Origin: Halomonas halophila
Lineage (GTDB): Bacteria; Pseudomonadota; Gammaproteobacteria; Pseudomonadales; Halomonadaceae
Assembly: GCF_030406665.1 (NCBI RefSeq)
Contig: NZ_CP129121.1
Span: 186,001-250,000 of the forward strand
Reading direction: 5' to 3'
Length of the DNA: 64,000 bases
Of the stretch, positions 28,314 to 41,420 are shown piece after piece (the first letter of the stretch is position 1; the number at the start of each line of letters is the position of its first letter). A program made the position numbers and the translations under genes. The notes under the pieces were generated by a model. It made no database searches, was not told where the DNA came from, and worked only from the letters and a program-made list of their open reading frames with translations.

Positions 28314-29317
28314 CAGATCACCTTGCCCTTGAAGATGCCGGTGGGGCGCCACACCAGGATGGCGACGAGGATGAAGAAGGGCACCACGATCTTGTACTCG
28401 GTGCCGACGAAGGCCAGGTTGCCGGGCAGCGACAGCCACTCGGGCAGGCTGTCACGGAACGGCCGGAGCAGGATGCCCCAGTTGAACACCGCCAGCGTCT
28501 CGGCGAAGCCGACCACGAAGCCGCCGGCGATGGCGCCGTAGGGGTGGCCCACGCCGCCGACGATGGCCGCGGCGAAGATCGGCAGCAGCAGGAAGAAGCT
28601 GAGGTCCGGCTTGAAGGTCACGTCCAGCGACAGCAGGGTGCCGGCGATGGCGGCCAGGCCGCCGGCGAGCACCCAGGTCACGGCAACGATGGTGTTGGTG
28701 TTGATGCCCGAGGCCTGGGCCAGCGAGGGGTTGTCGGACATCGCCCGCATGGCCTTGCCCAGCCGCGAGCGCGACAGGAAGAAGTGCAGTGCCACCACGC
28801 TGATCAGCGTCAGCGCGAACAGGTAGAGCTGCGGCTCGGTGATCACCACCGGCACTCGCACGCCCTCGATGGGCAGCGGAATGCGGAAGATCTCCTTGCG
28901 GTCGTCGACGTAGAGGCTCTCGCCGCCGGTGCCGGCGAACAGCCGGATCAGCCCCTGCAGCATCAGGGTCACGCCCAGCGAGGCGATGACCATGACGATC
29001 GGCTTCACGCCGTGGGCACGCAGCGGCTTGTAGAAGGTGCGGTCGATGCCCACCGCCAGCAGCGCGGTCAGCGCCATGGCCAGCGGCAGCATGATCAGCG
29101 GCGTGGGCACGCCGATGGCGGCGCCGGCCTGCGGGAAGAGGGTGGTCAGCAGCAGCACCATGAAGGCGCCGAAGGTCATCATGTCGCCGTGGGCGAAGTG
29201 GGCGAAGCGCATGATGCTGAAGATCAGCGTCACGCCCACCGCGCCGATGGCGTAGATCGAGCCGGCCACGCTGCCGGCGATCACCACGTTGTTGATGAAG
29301 AAGACGAGTTCGTTCAC
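28313..29317 (-). CDS. livH: Branched-chain amino acid ABC permease LivH
   Basis: A 334-residue permease, eight or so membrane helices: SIYAIGAVGVTLIFSIMRFAHFAHGDMM near residue 20 is the LivH hallmark, and SLAQASGINTNTIVAVTW and ALAGGLAAIAGTLL-like segments follow. It forms the transmembrane heterodimer with LivM, whose gene follows with a one-base overlap. Confidence 0.93.
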   Translation of the reverse strand: MNELVFFINNVVIAGSVAGSIYAIGAVGVTLIFSIMRFAHFAHGDMMTFGAFMVLLLTTLFPQAGAAIGVPTPLIMLPLAMALTALLAVGIDRTFYKPLRAHGVKPIVMVIASLGVTLMLQGLIRLFAGTGGESLYVDDRKEIFRIPLPIEGVRVPVVITEPQLYLFALTLISVVALHFFLSRSRLGKAMRAMSDNPSLAQASGINTNTIVAVTWVLAGGLAAIAGTLLSLDVTFKPDLSFFLLLPIFAAAIVGGVGHPYGAIAGGFVVGFAETLAVFNWGILLRPFRDSLPEWLSLPGNLAFVGTEYKIVVPFFILVAILVWRPTGIFKGKVI

Positions 29318-29348
29318 GGGGTCTCTCCGATGTGCCGTCGGGGCGGTC

Positions 29349-30053
29349 TCAGCCGCCGAGGAAGCTCTTGGCGACGTCCGGGTCGGCCAGCAGGGCCGCG
29401 CCGGTGTCGGTGAAGCGGTTCTGGCCGGCGGCCAGCACGAAGCCCTTGTCGGCGATGGCCAGCGCCTGCTTGGCGTTCTGTTCGACCATCAGGATGCCGA
29501 CACCGGCGGCGTTGACCTCCTTCACCCGCTCGAAGATCTCGTTCATGTACAGCGGCGAGAGCCCGGCGGTGGGCTCGTCGAGCAGCAGCACCTCGGGCTC
29601 GGCCATCAGCGCGCGGCCCATGGCGACCATCTGGCGCTGGCCGCCGGAGAGCTCGCCGGCGGGCTGGTGGCGCTTGTCCTTGAGCGGCGGAAAGAACTCG
29701 TAGACCCGGGACAGCATGCGCTTGACGTTACCGGGCTTGAGGTAGGCGCCCATCTCCAGGTTTTCCTTCACCGAGAGGCTGGGGAAGACGTTGTATTCTT
29801 GGGGCACGAAGCCCATGCCCTTCTGCACGAGCTTGTTGGGCGGCAGGTTGTGGATGGGTTCGCCGCGCAGCAGGATCTCGCCCTGGCTGACGTGGAGCAG
29901 GCCGAACACGGCCTTGAGCATGGTCGACTTGCCGGCCCCGTTGGGACCGACGATGACGCCGATCTCGTCCGCCTCGATGGCCATGTCCACCCCGTTGAGG
30001 ATGTTCATGCCGCCGTAGCCGCCGTGCACGTCGCGTGCGTCGAGTAGTGGCAT
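29349..30053 (-). CDS. livF: Branched-chain amino acid ABC ATPase LivF
   Basis: A 234-residue ABC ATPase with Walker A GPNGAGKST, signature LSGGQRQM, Walker B VLLLDEPTAGLSP and H-region ILMVEQNAKQAL. The short LivF-type C-terminus (AALLADPDVAKSFLGG) distinguishes it from LivG. Placed between livG and livH. Confidence 0.93.
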   Translation of the reverse strand: MPLLDARDVHGGYGGMNILNGVDMAIEADEIGVIVGPNGAGKSTMLKAVFGLLHVSQGEILLRGEPIHNLPPNKLVQKGMGFVPQEYNVFPSLSVKENLEMGAYLKPGNVKRMLSRVYEFFPPLKDKRHQPAGELSGGQRQMVAMGRALMAEPEVLLLDEPTAGLSPLYMNEIFERVKEVNAAGVGILMVEQNAKQALAIADKGFVLAAGQNRFTDTGAALLADPDVAKSFLGG

Positions 30054-30118
30054 AGCTGGTTCTCTGCGTTGTCGTTATCGGGCGGGATCCGGCCGCCCGT
30101 CGTTGTTGTTGCTGCGAC

Positions 30119-30147
30119 GGGCATTCCTCGGGTGACGGGGAATGCCC
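30119..30147. other. Hairpin in the livG-livF gap
   Basis: Perfect 9-bp stem GGGCATTCC / GGAATGCCC in an otherwise non-coding 139-bp gap, with a second GC hairpin (GGGCGG / CCGCCC) near 30080. No T-run is present, so it may be an mRNA-stability element. Confidence 0.5.
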
Positions 30148-30192
30148 TGGTGTCGCGGACCCGCTCCTTGAGCCCCGGGAGCGTCGGTGCCC

Positions 30193-30963
<771 letters not shown>

Positions 30964-31012
30964 GGTGCCCTCGTTATGCATTGTTCATTGTTATGGGGTG
31001 GAGCGAGGGGCC

Positions 31013-32455
31013 TCATGAGCCGTGGCGCTCCACCAGGAAGCTGTGTGCGGCGGCGAAGGCGCCGACGATCACCGCCGCGCCGATGGCCGGAACCCAGTAG
31101 CCCTGTACCTGGGGAATGCTGCGCAGGAACACGAAGGCCACGGCGGCCGGCGCCACGAAGCGTACCAGCAGGCGCCAGACCCGGAACCAGCTCGCGCCGG
31201 TGCGCATCTCCTTGGTCACTTCGCCATGGGTCAGTACCCAGCCGGCGAACAGCGCGATCAGCAGGCCGCCGAGCGGCATGAAGATGTTGGTGAGCAGCTC
31301 CAGCACCGCGAAGGGGCTGCGGCCGAACAACTCGTGGAAGGGCGAGTCGCTGGCCCAGGCGTTGAAGCTGAACACCGTGAGCAGGCCCAGCGCCCAGCTG
31401 GCCACCACCATGGCGGACACCGCCTGGGGGCGGCTGAGGTCGAAGCGCTCGACCAGGTAGGCGGCCACCGGTTCGATCAGCGAGATCGCCGAGCTCAGCG
31501 CCGCGCCCAGCACCAGCAGGAAGAAGACGGCACCGAGCAGCGTGCCGCCGGGCATCTCGCCGAAGGCCAGCGGCAGGGTGACGAACATCAGCCCCGGGCC
31601 CTCGGCCGGGTCGAGCCCGGCGCCGAAGACCAGGGCGAAGATCGCCAGGCCGGCGACCAGCGCCACGGCGGTGTCGACGATGGCCACGGTGAAGGCGGTG
31701 CCGGTCAAGGAGGCGTCGCCGGACATGTAGGCCCCGTAGGCCATGATGGCCCCCATGCCGAGGCTCAGGGTGAAGAACGACTGGCCCATGGCCTCCAGCC
31801 AGCCCTCCAGGCTCAGATCGGCCAGGTGGAAAGTGAACAGAAAGTCCGCGGCGGCGGCCATGTCGCCGATCATCACCGCGTAGGCCAGCACCACCATCAG
31901 GATCACGAACAGTGCCGGCATCAGGATGCGCAGGCCGTTCTCGATGCCGCGATGGACGCCGAGCCCGACGATCAGCGCCGAGGCGCCGATGAACAGGCTG
32001 TGGTAGAGCGCCAGCAGCGGCGGCGAGGCCAGCAGGACATCGAAGCTCGCGGCCACGCGCTCGGCATCGGCGTCGATCAGTCTACCGCTGAGCATCAGCC
32101 CGGTGTAATGAATCGCCCAGCCGGCGATCACCGAATAGAAGCTGAGAATCACGAAGGCCGAGACCGCGCCCAGCCAGCCGATGGATTCCCAGGCGCGGGA
32201 GGTGTGATGGGTGCGGGTCAGGAAGCGCATGCCCATGATCGGGCTGCGTCGGCTGTTGCGGCCGAGCATGGTCTCGGCGATCAGGATCGGGATGCCGACC
32301 GCGAAGATGGTCAGGGCGTAGACCAGCAGGAAGGCCCCGCCCCCGTTCTCGCCGGCCAGGTAGGGAAAGCGCCACAGGTTGCCCAGCCCTACCGCCGAAC
32401 CGACGGCGGCGAGCAGGAAGGTGCCCTTGTGCGTCCAGACGTTGTTGGTGCTCAT
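31013..32455 (-). CDS. Sodium-dependent transporter (SNF/NSS family)
   Basis: A 480-residue neurotransmitter:sodium symporter homologue with 11-12 membrane helices. The unwound TM1 motif AVGSAVGLGNLWRFPYLAGENGGGAFL carries Na+ and substrate ligands, and GAAL/FS-type motifs follow in TM6-TM8. Bacterial members import amino acids such as tryptophan or leucine. It ends 49 bp before livG and may be a separate unit. The start at 32455 is chosen because TM1 then begins about 12 residues in. Confidence 0.9.
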   Translation of the reverse strand: MSTNNVWTHKGTFLLAAVGSAVGLGNLWRFPYLAGENGGGAFLLVYALTIFAVGIPILIAETMLGRNSRRSPIMGMRFLTRTHHTSRAWESIGWLGAVSAFVILSFYSVIAGWAIHYTGLMLSGRLIDADAERVAASFDVLLASPPLLALYHSLFIGASALIVGLGVHRGIENGLRILMPALFVILMVVLAYAVMIGDMAAAADFLFTFHLADLSLEGWLEAMGQSFFTLSLGMGAIMAYGAYMSGDASLTGTAFTVAIVDTAVALVAGLAIFALVFGAGLDPAEGPGLMFVTLPLAFGEMPGGTLLGAVFFLLVLGAALSSAISLIEPVAAYLVERFDLSRPQAVSAMVVASWALGLLTVFSFNAWASDSPFHELFGRSPFAVLELLTNIFMPLGGLLIALFAGWVLTHGEVTKEMRTGASWFRVWRLLVRFVAPAAVAFVFLRSIPQVQGYWVPAIGAAVIVGAFAAAHSFLVERHGS

Positions 32456-32632
32456 CGGTTCCCGGCGCTCGCGGCCTCGTGACTCGGGCCCCACGGCCAC
32501 GAGCGGGCCATGGGGGCTGCGTGGGGCGGTGCCGCCCCATGGTCGTCACTGTGCGCCAGACGCGGGGTACTTGACCAGATGGCTAGCGTTTAGGGGCCGT
32601 TGGCGATGGCGGATGGTAATCCGGTCGCCGGC

Positions 32633-32950
32633 TCAGTCGGGATCGTCGTCCGCCTCGGGGTGACGCGGCTCGAGCGCACGCAGGGCATCGGGCAGGCGCA
32701 CGGTGTCGCCGAGCGCCAGGTCGCCGACGTGCTGCTCGCGGCGTCCGTTGTCGTCGGCGATCAGCGCAACCACCTCGCCGATGCTGGTGTCCTCGACGTG
32801 GGCGTCGACCCGCACCCGCACCGTGAAGCCGCGGAAGTGGGCGCTGATGATGCTGCCCTCGTGGGGCTCCGGGTAATCCTGGGGATGGTCCTGGTAGTAG
32901 CGCAGCACGCTGGCGCTGCCGGGATCGTCCCATTCGACGTGCTTGTGCAT
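32633..32950 (-). CDS. Acidic 105-residue protein of unknown function
   Basis: ATG at 32950 with GGAGG 8 bp upstream; an in-frame ATG at 32965 is possible. The sequence is soluble, acidic (over 20 Asp/Glu) and begins HKHVEWDDPGSASVLRYYQD, with a beta-rich middle (FTVRVRVDAHVEDTSIGEVV) and a DDDPD tail. No family recognised. Codon use and RBS make it a believable gene. Confidence 0.6.
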   Translation of the reverse strand: MHKHVEWDDPGSASVLRYYQDHPQDYPEPHEGSIISAHFRGFTVRVRVDAHVEDTSIGEVVALIADDNGRREQHVGDLALGDTVRLPDALRALEPRHPEADDDPD

Positions 32951-33055
32951 CGGGCTGGCCTCCATGGCGAATGCTGGAGCCTCAGCATAGTCCCCGGCCG
33001 GGGGGCGAGGCCACCGATGGAGGGAAAGGGCTGGCACGGCGGCCGCTGAAACGAA

Positions 33056-33080
33056 GGAGCCCGCCATGATGGCGGGCTCC
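33056..33080 (-). terminator. Terminator hairpin after typA
   Basis: Perfect 10-bp inverted repeat GGAGCCCGCC / GGCGGGCTCC with a 5-nt loop, 49 bp beyond the typA stop. Weak T content. Confidence 0.65.
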
Positions 33081-33129
33081 TTGTGCGCAGCGAATCGCGG
33101 CGCTCAGACGCGCGGTGCGGCGAAGACGC

Positions 33130-34956
<1,827 letters not shown>

Positions 34957-35124
34957 GACGGGATCCTGCTGGGAAATTGGGGTGGCATTATAGGGTCAGG
35001 ACCTCGACGCTACCAGCCTTGTAGCCGCCGGAATCCGGATCGTCGAGGTGTTTTTCGCCATGGGGCGCGTCGCACGGCGTCCGAACGGCGGAAGCGTCGG
35101 TTTGGTGCGCGAGAAAAGAAGGTG

Positions 35125-35141
35125 TGCACGCGTTTGGTGCA
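35125..35141. promoter_or_regulatory. NtrC box 1 upstream of glnA
   Basis: TGCACGCGTTTGGTGCA matches the 17-bp NtrC consensus TGCACC-N5-GGTGCA at 11 of 12 defined bases, centred about 195 bp upstream of the sigma-54 start. Confidence 0.78.
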
Positions 35142-35225
35142 AAGAGGCCTTCCAGGCTCCATTTTGGGGCGTTCGGCACGGCCTGGAAGGCGTCATGAGC
35201 GGGCATGGTACGGGGTGGTCGGCTT

Positions 35226-35242
35226 TGCACTCTCATGGAGCA
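35226..35242. promoter_or_regulatory. NtrC box 2 upstream of glnA
   Basis: TGCACTCTCATGGAGCA fits TGCACC-N5-GGTGCA at 10 of 12 bases. Its centre is about 94 bp upstream of the predicted start, close to the classical enhancer spacing. Confidence 0.65.
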
Positions 35243-35300
35243 ATTTTTTTCTTCTTTCTCTTCAGCTGTTTATAGATCGGTGTCGGCGTGCGTCGTCATT

Positions 35301-35320
35301 TTGGCACGCTGTATGCTTTG
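35301..35320 (+). promoter_or_regulatory. Sigma-54 promoter of glnA
   Basis: TTGGCACGCTGTATGCTTTG has the invariant GG and GC exactly 10 bp apart and the full TGGCAC -24 element. It resembles E. coli glnAp2. The start should fall near 35328, giving a 135-nt leader. Confidence 0.85.
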
Positions 35321-35462
35321 TTTCGGACAATGCCATGGTCGTGCATGGCGGCGTGGGCATCGCGCCGACGCCATGCTACAACGTCGACTGGACACACCCA
35401 CGACCGACGACAGACCGATTCAGCGGAATACCAACACCAGCCACTGTACCCTGGAGGACCTC

Positions 35463-36869
35463 ATGTCCGAGAAGACTCTCGCCCTGATCGAAGAGCATGA
35501 CGTGAAGTGGATCGACCTGCGCTTCACCGACACCAAAGGCAAGGAACAGCACGTCACCATTCCGGCCCGTGACGTCGACGAAGAGTTCTTCGAGAACGGT
35601 CAGATGTTCGATGGCTCCTCCATCTCCGGCTGGAAGGGCATCAACGAGTCCGACATGATTCTGCGCCCGGAAGACGGCACCGGCTTCCTCGACCCCTTCA
35701 CCGAAGACGCCACCCTGATCCTGCGCTGCGACATCATCGAGCCGGCCACCATGCAGGGCTACGAGCGTGACCCGCGCTCCATCGCCAAGCGCGCCGAGGC
35801 TTACCTGCAGTCCACCGGTCTGGGCGATACCGCCTTCTTCGGTCCGGAGCCCGAGTTCTTCATCTTCGACGAGGTGCACTGGAAGGCCGACATCGAAGGC
35901 GCCATGTACAAGATCACCTCCGAGGAAGGCGCCTGGGCCACCGACCGTCAGGTCGAAGGCGGCAACCTGGCGCACCGTCCGCGCGTCAAGGGCGGCTACT
36001 TCCCGGTTCCGCCGGTCGACAGCTTCCACGACATCCGTGGCGCCATGTGCAACACCCTCGAGGCCATCGGCCAGTCCGTCGAGGTGCACCACCACGAGGT
36101 CGCCAACGCCGGCCAGAACGAGATCGGCGTCAAGTTCAACACCCTGGTGAAGAAGGCCGACGAACTTCAGGAAATGAAGTACGTGGTGCACAACGTCGCC
36201 CACGCCTACGGCAAGACCGCCACCTTCATGCCCAAGCCGCTGGTCGGTGACAACGGTTCCGGCATGCACGTCCACCAGTCCTTCTGGAAGGACGGCCAGA
36301 ACCAGTTCGCCGGCGACGAGTACGCGGGCCTGTCCGAAATGGCGCTGTACTACATCGGCGGCATCATCAAGCACGCGCGTGCCCTGAACGCCTTCACCAA
36401 CGCGTCCACCAACTCCTACAAGCGTCTGGTGCCGGGCTTCGAAGCGCCGGTCATGCTGGCCTACAGCGCCCGCAACCGCTCCGCTTCCATCCGTATCCCG
36501 TACACCGCCAGCCCGAAGGGCAAGCGTGTCGAGGCGCGTTTCCCCGACCCGACCGCCAACCCCTACCTGTGCTTCGCGGCGATGCTGATGGCCGGCATCG
36601 ATGGCATCAAGAACAAGATCCATCCCGGCGACGCCATGGACAAGAACCTCTATGACCTGCCGCCGGAAGAAGGCAAGTCCATCCCGACCGTCGCCGAGAG
36701 CCTGGACCAGGCCCTCGAGGCGCTGGCCGAGGACCGTGCCTTCCTGACCGAAGGTGGCGTGTTCACCGACGAGATGATCGATGCCTACATCGAGCTCAAG
36801 GAAGAGGACGTCGAGCGCCTGCGCATGACCACGCATCCGGTCGAGTTCGACATGTACTACAGCTGCTGA
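35463..36869 (+). CDS. glnA: Glutamine synthetase type I
   Basis: A 468-residue GSI-beta enzyme making glutamine from glutamate, ammonia and ATP. MFDGSSISGWKGINESDM, FGPEPEFFIFDEV, NGSGMHVHQSFWKDGQN and KRLVPGFEAPV are intact. The adenylylation site Tyr is in KNLYDLPPEE, so activity is subject to GlnE control. The ATG at 35463 has GGAGG 5 bp upstream. A sigma-54 promoter and NtrC boxes lie upstream, and ntrBC lies 2 kb downstream. Confidence 0.98.
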   Translation: MSEKTLALIEEHDVKWIDLRFTDTKGKEQHVTIPARDVDEEFFENGQMFDGSSISGWKGINESDMILRPEDGTGFLDPFTEDATLILRCDIIEPATMQGYERDPRSIAKRAEAYLQSTGLGDTAFFGPEPEFFIFDEVHWKADIEGAMYKITSEEGAWATDRQVEGGNLAHRPRVKGGYFPVPPVDSFHDIRGAMCNTLEAIGQSVEVHHHEVANAGQNEIGVKFNTLVKKADELQEMKYVVHNVAHAYGKTATFMPKPLVGDNGSGMHVHQSFWKDGQNQFAGDEYAGLSEMALYYIGGIIKHARALNAFTNASTNSYKRLVPGFEAPVMLAYSARNRSASIRIPYTASPKGKRVEARFPDPTANPYLCFAAMLMAGIDGIKNKIHPGDAMDKNLYDLPPEEGKSIPTVAESLDQALEALAEDRAFLTEGGVFTDEMIDAYIELKEEDVERLRMTTHPVEFDMYYSC

Positions 36870-36905
36870 TGCCGCGCGGCGCCTGGCGCCGCGCTCCAGC
36901 ACGCG

Positions 36906-36934
36906 AAAGGCACGCCCGAGGGCGTGCCTTTTTT
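36906..36934 (+). terminator. Rho-independent terminator of glnA
   Basis: Perfect 11-bp stem AAGGCACGCCC / GGGCGTGCCTT around a short loop, followed by TTTTTG, 37 bp after the glnA stop. It isolates glnA from the downstream genes. Confidence 0.92.
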
Positions 36935-36987
36935 GTGCGTCTTTCTTTTGCGTGTCTCGATGCCGCGGGCTGACCCCGTCATGGCCA

Positions 36988-37701
36988 TCAGTGGATCAGC
37001 ATGTGACCGACGATGCCCATGGCGAAGCCGAGCACTGCGCCCAGCGGCGGCCCCCAGTGGCGTTCGAGGCGGGCCTGGGGGGCCAGGTCCTGAAACACCG
37101 AGTAGAGGATGCCGCCGGCGGCGAACAGCATGATCGCGGCCACCGGGGTGGGGTAGTCGCCCAGCCACCAGAGCCCGCCCAGCCCCGCCAGCGGGCCCAG
37201 CCAGGCCATGGCGAAGAACAGCGTCAGCAGGCGCCGGGCCGAGTAGTGGGTGGTCTCGCGCAGCTCGCGATAGGCGTTGAAGCCTTCCGGCAGGTTCTGC
37301 AGCGTCATCAGCAGGGCCAGCAGCACGCCGCTGCCACCGCCATAGGTGAAGGCGGCCCCCAGAGCCAGGGCTTCGGGCAGGAAGTCGGAGAGCATGGCCG
37401 TCAGCTGGCTGGCGGAGGTGCCGTTGCGGTCGAGCAGGATGTCGATGCCCATGAAGGCCAGGCCGCCGGCGAGGAACCAGAGCATGGCCGGCCCCGGGGC
37501 CAGCGCCTCTAGGCTGTTGGGCACCAGCACCAGGGCCACCGCCGAGAGCAGGGCGCCGCCGCCGAAGGCGATGATGCCGTGGCGCAGCTCGTTCTCCAGC
37601 CAGTTCGGCCCGAGGCGTTCCACCTGGGCGACCCAGCCCCCCAACGGCATCGCCATGCCGGCCACCAGGGTCAGCAAGACCACTTTCTCCCATGCCTCCA
37701 T
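36988..37701 (-). CDS. ZIP family metal transporter
   Basis: A 237-residue ZIP permease. The helix-4 and helix-5 metal sites are LSDFLPEALALGAAF and LMTLQNLPEGFNAYREL. About seven or eight hydrophobic segments (HGIIAFGGGALLSAVALVLVP, AMLWFLAGGLAFMG). Imports Zn or other divalent ions. It is convergent with glnA. Confidence 0.87.
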   Translation of the reverse strand: MEAWEKVVLLTLVAGMAMPLGGWVAQVERLGPNWLENELRHGIIAFGGGALLSAVALVLVPNSLEALAPGPAMLWFLAGGLAFMGIDILLDRNGTSASQLTAMLSDFLPEALALGAAFTYGGGSGVLLALLMTLQNLPEGFNAYRELRETTHYSARRLLTLFFAMAWLGPLAGLGGLWWLGDYPTPVAAIMLFAAGGILYSVFQDLAPQARLERHWGPPLGAVLGFAMGIVGHMLIH

Positions 37702-37867
37702 GCCCGTCGCTCCTTGGCTGTTGGTGTCGCCGCCTCATCCTACTCTTCTTCACCCGGGGCGCGAACGTGGATTCCGTTCCGGGTCGACGGTGGGCTAGGC
37801 TTGGAGCAGGACGATGGCAGGCGCACGGCGCGCCGCACGGGACCGTCACGGAGCTCGGGAGAGACGC

Positions 37868-38449
37868 ATGCAAAAGGTTGTCATGACACTGGCGCTGGGC
37901 CTGGCGATGAGCCTGCCGGCCGTCGCGCAGACCATCTATCGCACCACCGATGCCCAGGGCAACGTCGTCTTCACCGACGACCCCGGGCGCGGCGGCGAGG
38001 CGGTGGAGCTCGATCCGCTCACCGTGGTGCCGTCGCGGCCGGTGCAGCCGCTGTCGAGCGCCTCGTCCGGTCGGCCCGAGAGCACCACGCGCTACGGCGA
38101 GCCTGGCCAGCCCTTCATGCCCTACGACGTCTTCGCGATCGCCTCCCCCGAGCAGCAGACGACCCTGCCTACCGGGGCCGCGGGCAACGTTCAGGTGCAG
38201 CTCGCCATCCGCCCCGACCTGCGCGACGACCATCGCGTGCGGCTGCTGGTGGACGGCCAGGTCAGTCAGTCCGCCATGCACACCGACACCTTCCTGCTCT
38301 CCAATCTCAACCGCGGTGAGCACCGGGTGCAGGCCGAGCTGCTCGACGCCTCCGGCGCGGTGCGCCACCGCACCTCGCCGCTGACGCTCTACGTTCAGCG
38401 GGCCAGCGTCAATCTGCCGAGCAATCCCAACAATCCCGCCAACCATTAG
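37868..38449 (+). CDS. DUF4124 domain periplasmic protein
   Basis: A 193-residue protein with signal peptide (LGLAMSLPAVAQ) followed at once by the DUF4124 motif TIYRTTDAQGNVVFTDDPG, then a beta-rich half (NVQVQLAIRPDLRDDHRVRLLVDG). DUF4124 genes are often found between glnA and ntrB in pseudomonads and halomonads, as here. The role is unknown; the location suggests a link with nitrogen genes. The ATG at 37868 has GGGAGA upstream. Confidence 0.82.
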   Translation: MQKVVMTLALGLAMSLPAVAQTIYRTTDAQGNVVFTDDPGRGGEAVELDPLTVVPSRPVQPLSSASSGRPESTTRYGEPGQPFMPYDVFAIASPEQQTTLPTGAAGNVQVQLAIRPDLRDDHRVRLLVDGQVSQSAMHTDTFLLSNLNRGEHRVQAELLDASGAVRHRTSPLTLYVQRASVNLPSNPNNPANH

Positions 38450-38728
38450 CTGCCCCCTCGCCGGCCGCATCGACCGCTGTGTCCGGATGGCTCCCCGAGG
38501 CCCTGTATCCCACCGCCGGCGCGTGACGACGGGCACTTCGATGCCTTCGATCACGCCGACCGGGTGAGCGAGGGCAGCGCCTTCCGCCATGCCGAGGCGC
38601 TGCGCGGCGATCGTCCGCCCGGAAGCGATCGCCGTCGGCACGACCATGAAGCATGGCGAGCGCATCACGCCCCGCGAGCGCACTTCAGGAAGCCGCTCGA
38701 GCCGGAGTGAGCGCTGCCTCGCAGTGCG
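38450..38728. other. Intergenic stretch with a possible decayed coding remnant
   Basis: From about 38528 to 38712 a frame reads as ordinary protein (DGHFDAFDHADRVSEGSAF and so on) with biased codons but no start, no RBS and no recognisable domain, ending in a stop at 38710. It may be the tail of a lost gene. The rest shows nothing until the NtrC boxes. Confidence 0.35.
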
Positions 38729-38758
38729 TGCACCAGCGTGGTGCACTACCATGGTGCA
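38729..38758. promoter_or_regulatory. Two overlapping NtrC boxes upstream of glnL
   Basis: TGCACCAGCGTGGTGCA (38729-38745) is a perfect TGCACC-N5-GGTGCA site. A second site TGCACTACCATGGTGCA (38742-38758) differs by one base and shares four bases with the first. They lie about 130-160 bp upstream of the glnL start, where NtrC represses its own operon in enterics (the glnLp site). Confidence 0.85.
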
Positions 38759-38886
38759 TGATCCCCATGTCGGATCAGCCGGGAGGCGACGCCATGCCGT
38801 CTTCCCCAAAGTGGCGCGCTTCTTGCAGCACATGAGGGAGGCGCCGCATCGTTTCGCCGCCGGAATGCACCAACGGGAATGCCTTC

Positions 38887-39925
38887 ATGTATCAACGCCT
38901 GATGGAACACCTCACCACCGCCGTGCTGCTGCTGGATGGCCGGCTGCAGCTGCGCTGGATGAATCCGGCGGCGGAGGCGTTGCTGGCATTGAGCCGCTCG
39001 AGGGTCACCGGCCTGCCGCTGCCGGGGCTGGTGAACTCGGATGACGATATCGGCGAACTGCTGGCCAAGGCACGCGACGAGTTCCATCCCTACACCCAGC
39101 GCGAGGCGCGCCTGACCCTGCCCACCGGCGACGCGCTGACGGTGGACTACACCGTCACGCCGCTGTCGGCGGACGAGCTGCTGATGGAGCTGGAGCCCCG
39201 CGACCGGCTGCTGCGCATCTCACGCGAGGAGGCGCTGCAGACCCGCCAGGAGACGATCAAGGTGCTGGCGCGGGGGCTCGCCCATGAGGTCAAGAATCCG
39301 CTGGGCGGCATCCGCGGCGCCGCCCAGCTGCTGGAGCGCGACCTGGGCGACTCCCAGCTCACCGAGTTCACCCGCATCATCGTCGAGGAGGTCGATCGGT
39401 TGCGCGACCTGGTGGATGCCATGCTCGGCCCCCATCGGCTCAATCGTCCCGAGCCGCTCAACATCCACAAGGTACTGGAGCGGGTCCGGGCCCTGGTGTC
39501 GGTGGAACACCCCGAAGTGACCTTCACTCGCGACTACGATCCCAGCCTGCCGGATCTGATGGGCGACGAATCCCAGCTGATCCAGGCCATCCTCAACGTG
39601 GCACGCAACGCCGTGCAGGCGATGACCGAGGCCGGCATCGAGGGGCCGACCCTGGTGCTGAAGACCCGCGCGCGTCGCCAGTTCACCCTCGGCGCCGAGC
39701 GCCATCGCCTGGTCTGCCAGGTGAGCCTCATCGACAACGGTCCCGGCATCCCCGAGGAGCTCAAGGAGACGCTGTTCTACCCCATGGTGTCCGGCCGCGC
39801 CGAGGGCAGCGGCCTGGGGCTGTCGATCGCCCAGTCGGTCCTGCACCGCCACCAGGGGCTGATCGAATGCGACTCCCGGCCGGGCCAGACCGAATTCCGA
39901 CTGCTGATACCGCTGGAGACATCCC

Positions 39926-39933
<8 letters not shown>
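38887..39933 (+). CDS. glnL: Nitrogen regulation sensor kinase NtrB
   Basis: A 348-residue cytoplasmic histidine kinase. N-terminal PAS domain (MEHLTTAVLLLDGRLQLRWM), H-box GLAHEVKNPLGGIRGAAQLL with the phospho-His, N-box LNVARNAVQAM, and G-boxes DNGPGIPEEL and GSGLGLSIAQSVL. It phosphorylates NtrC when nitrogen is scarce and is governed by PII. Overlaps glnG by 8 bp. Divergent ATG context is weak. Confidence 0.96.
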
Positions 39934-41332
<1,399 letters not shown>

Positions 41333-41419
41333 GCCGCCGAGCCGCTGGGCTGGGGGCGCAATACGCGCTCTCTCAAGGGCCGGCAAGCTCAAGACGCTGC
41401 TGCCGGAGATGGCGGAGGA
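41333..41419 (+). repeat. Tandem partial duplication of the glnG 3' end
   Basis: Right after the glnG TGA, the sequence restarts as GCCGCCGAGCCGCTGGGCTGGG and ends with a 37-bp exact copy (41383-41419) of 41292-41328 within glnG. Between the matching ends the copy is about 10 bp longer and diverged. It repeats the recognition-helix coding part but is non-coding here. Confidence 0.85.
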
Positions 41420-41420
41420 T

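Noticed and set aside
35212..35229. A second sigma-54 promoter (TGGTCGGCTTTGCA) upstream of glnA
   Set aside because: GG and GC are 8 rather than 10 bp apart; the GC falls inside the better NtrC box 2.
38528..38712. A real gene in the gap before glnL
   Set aside because: No start, RBS or domain; kept only as a possible remnant.
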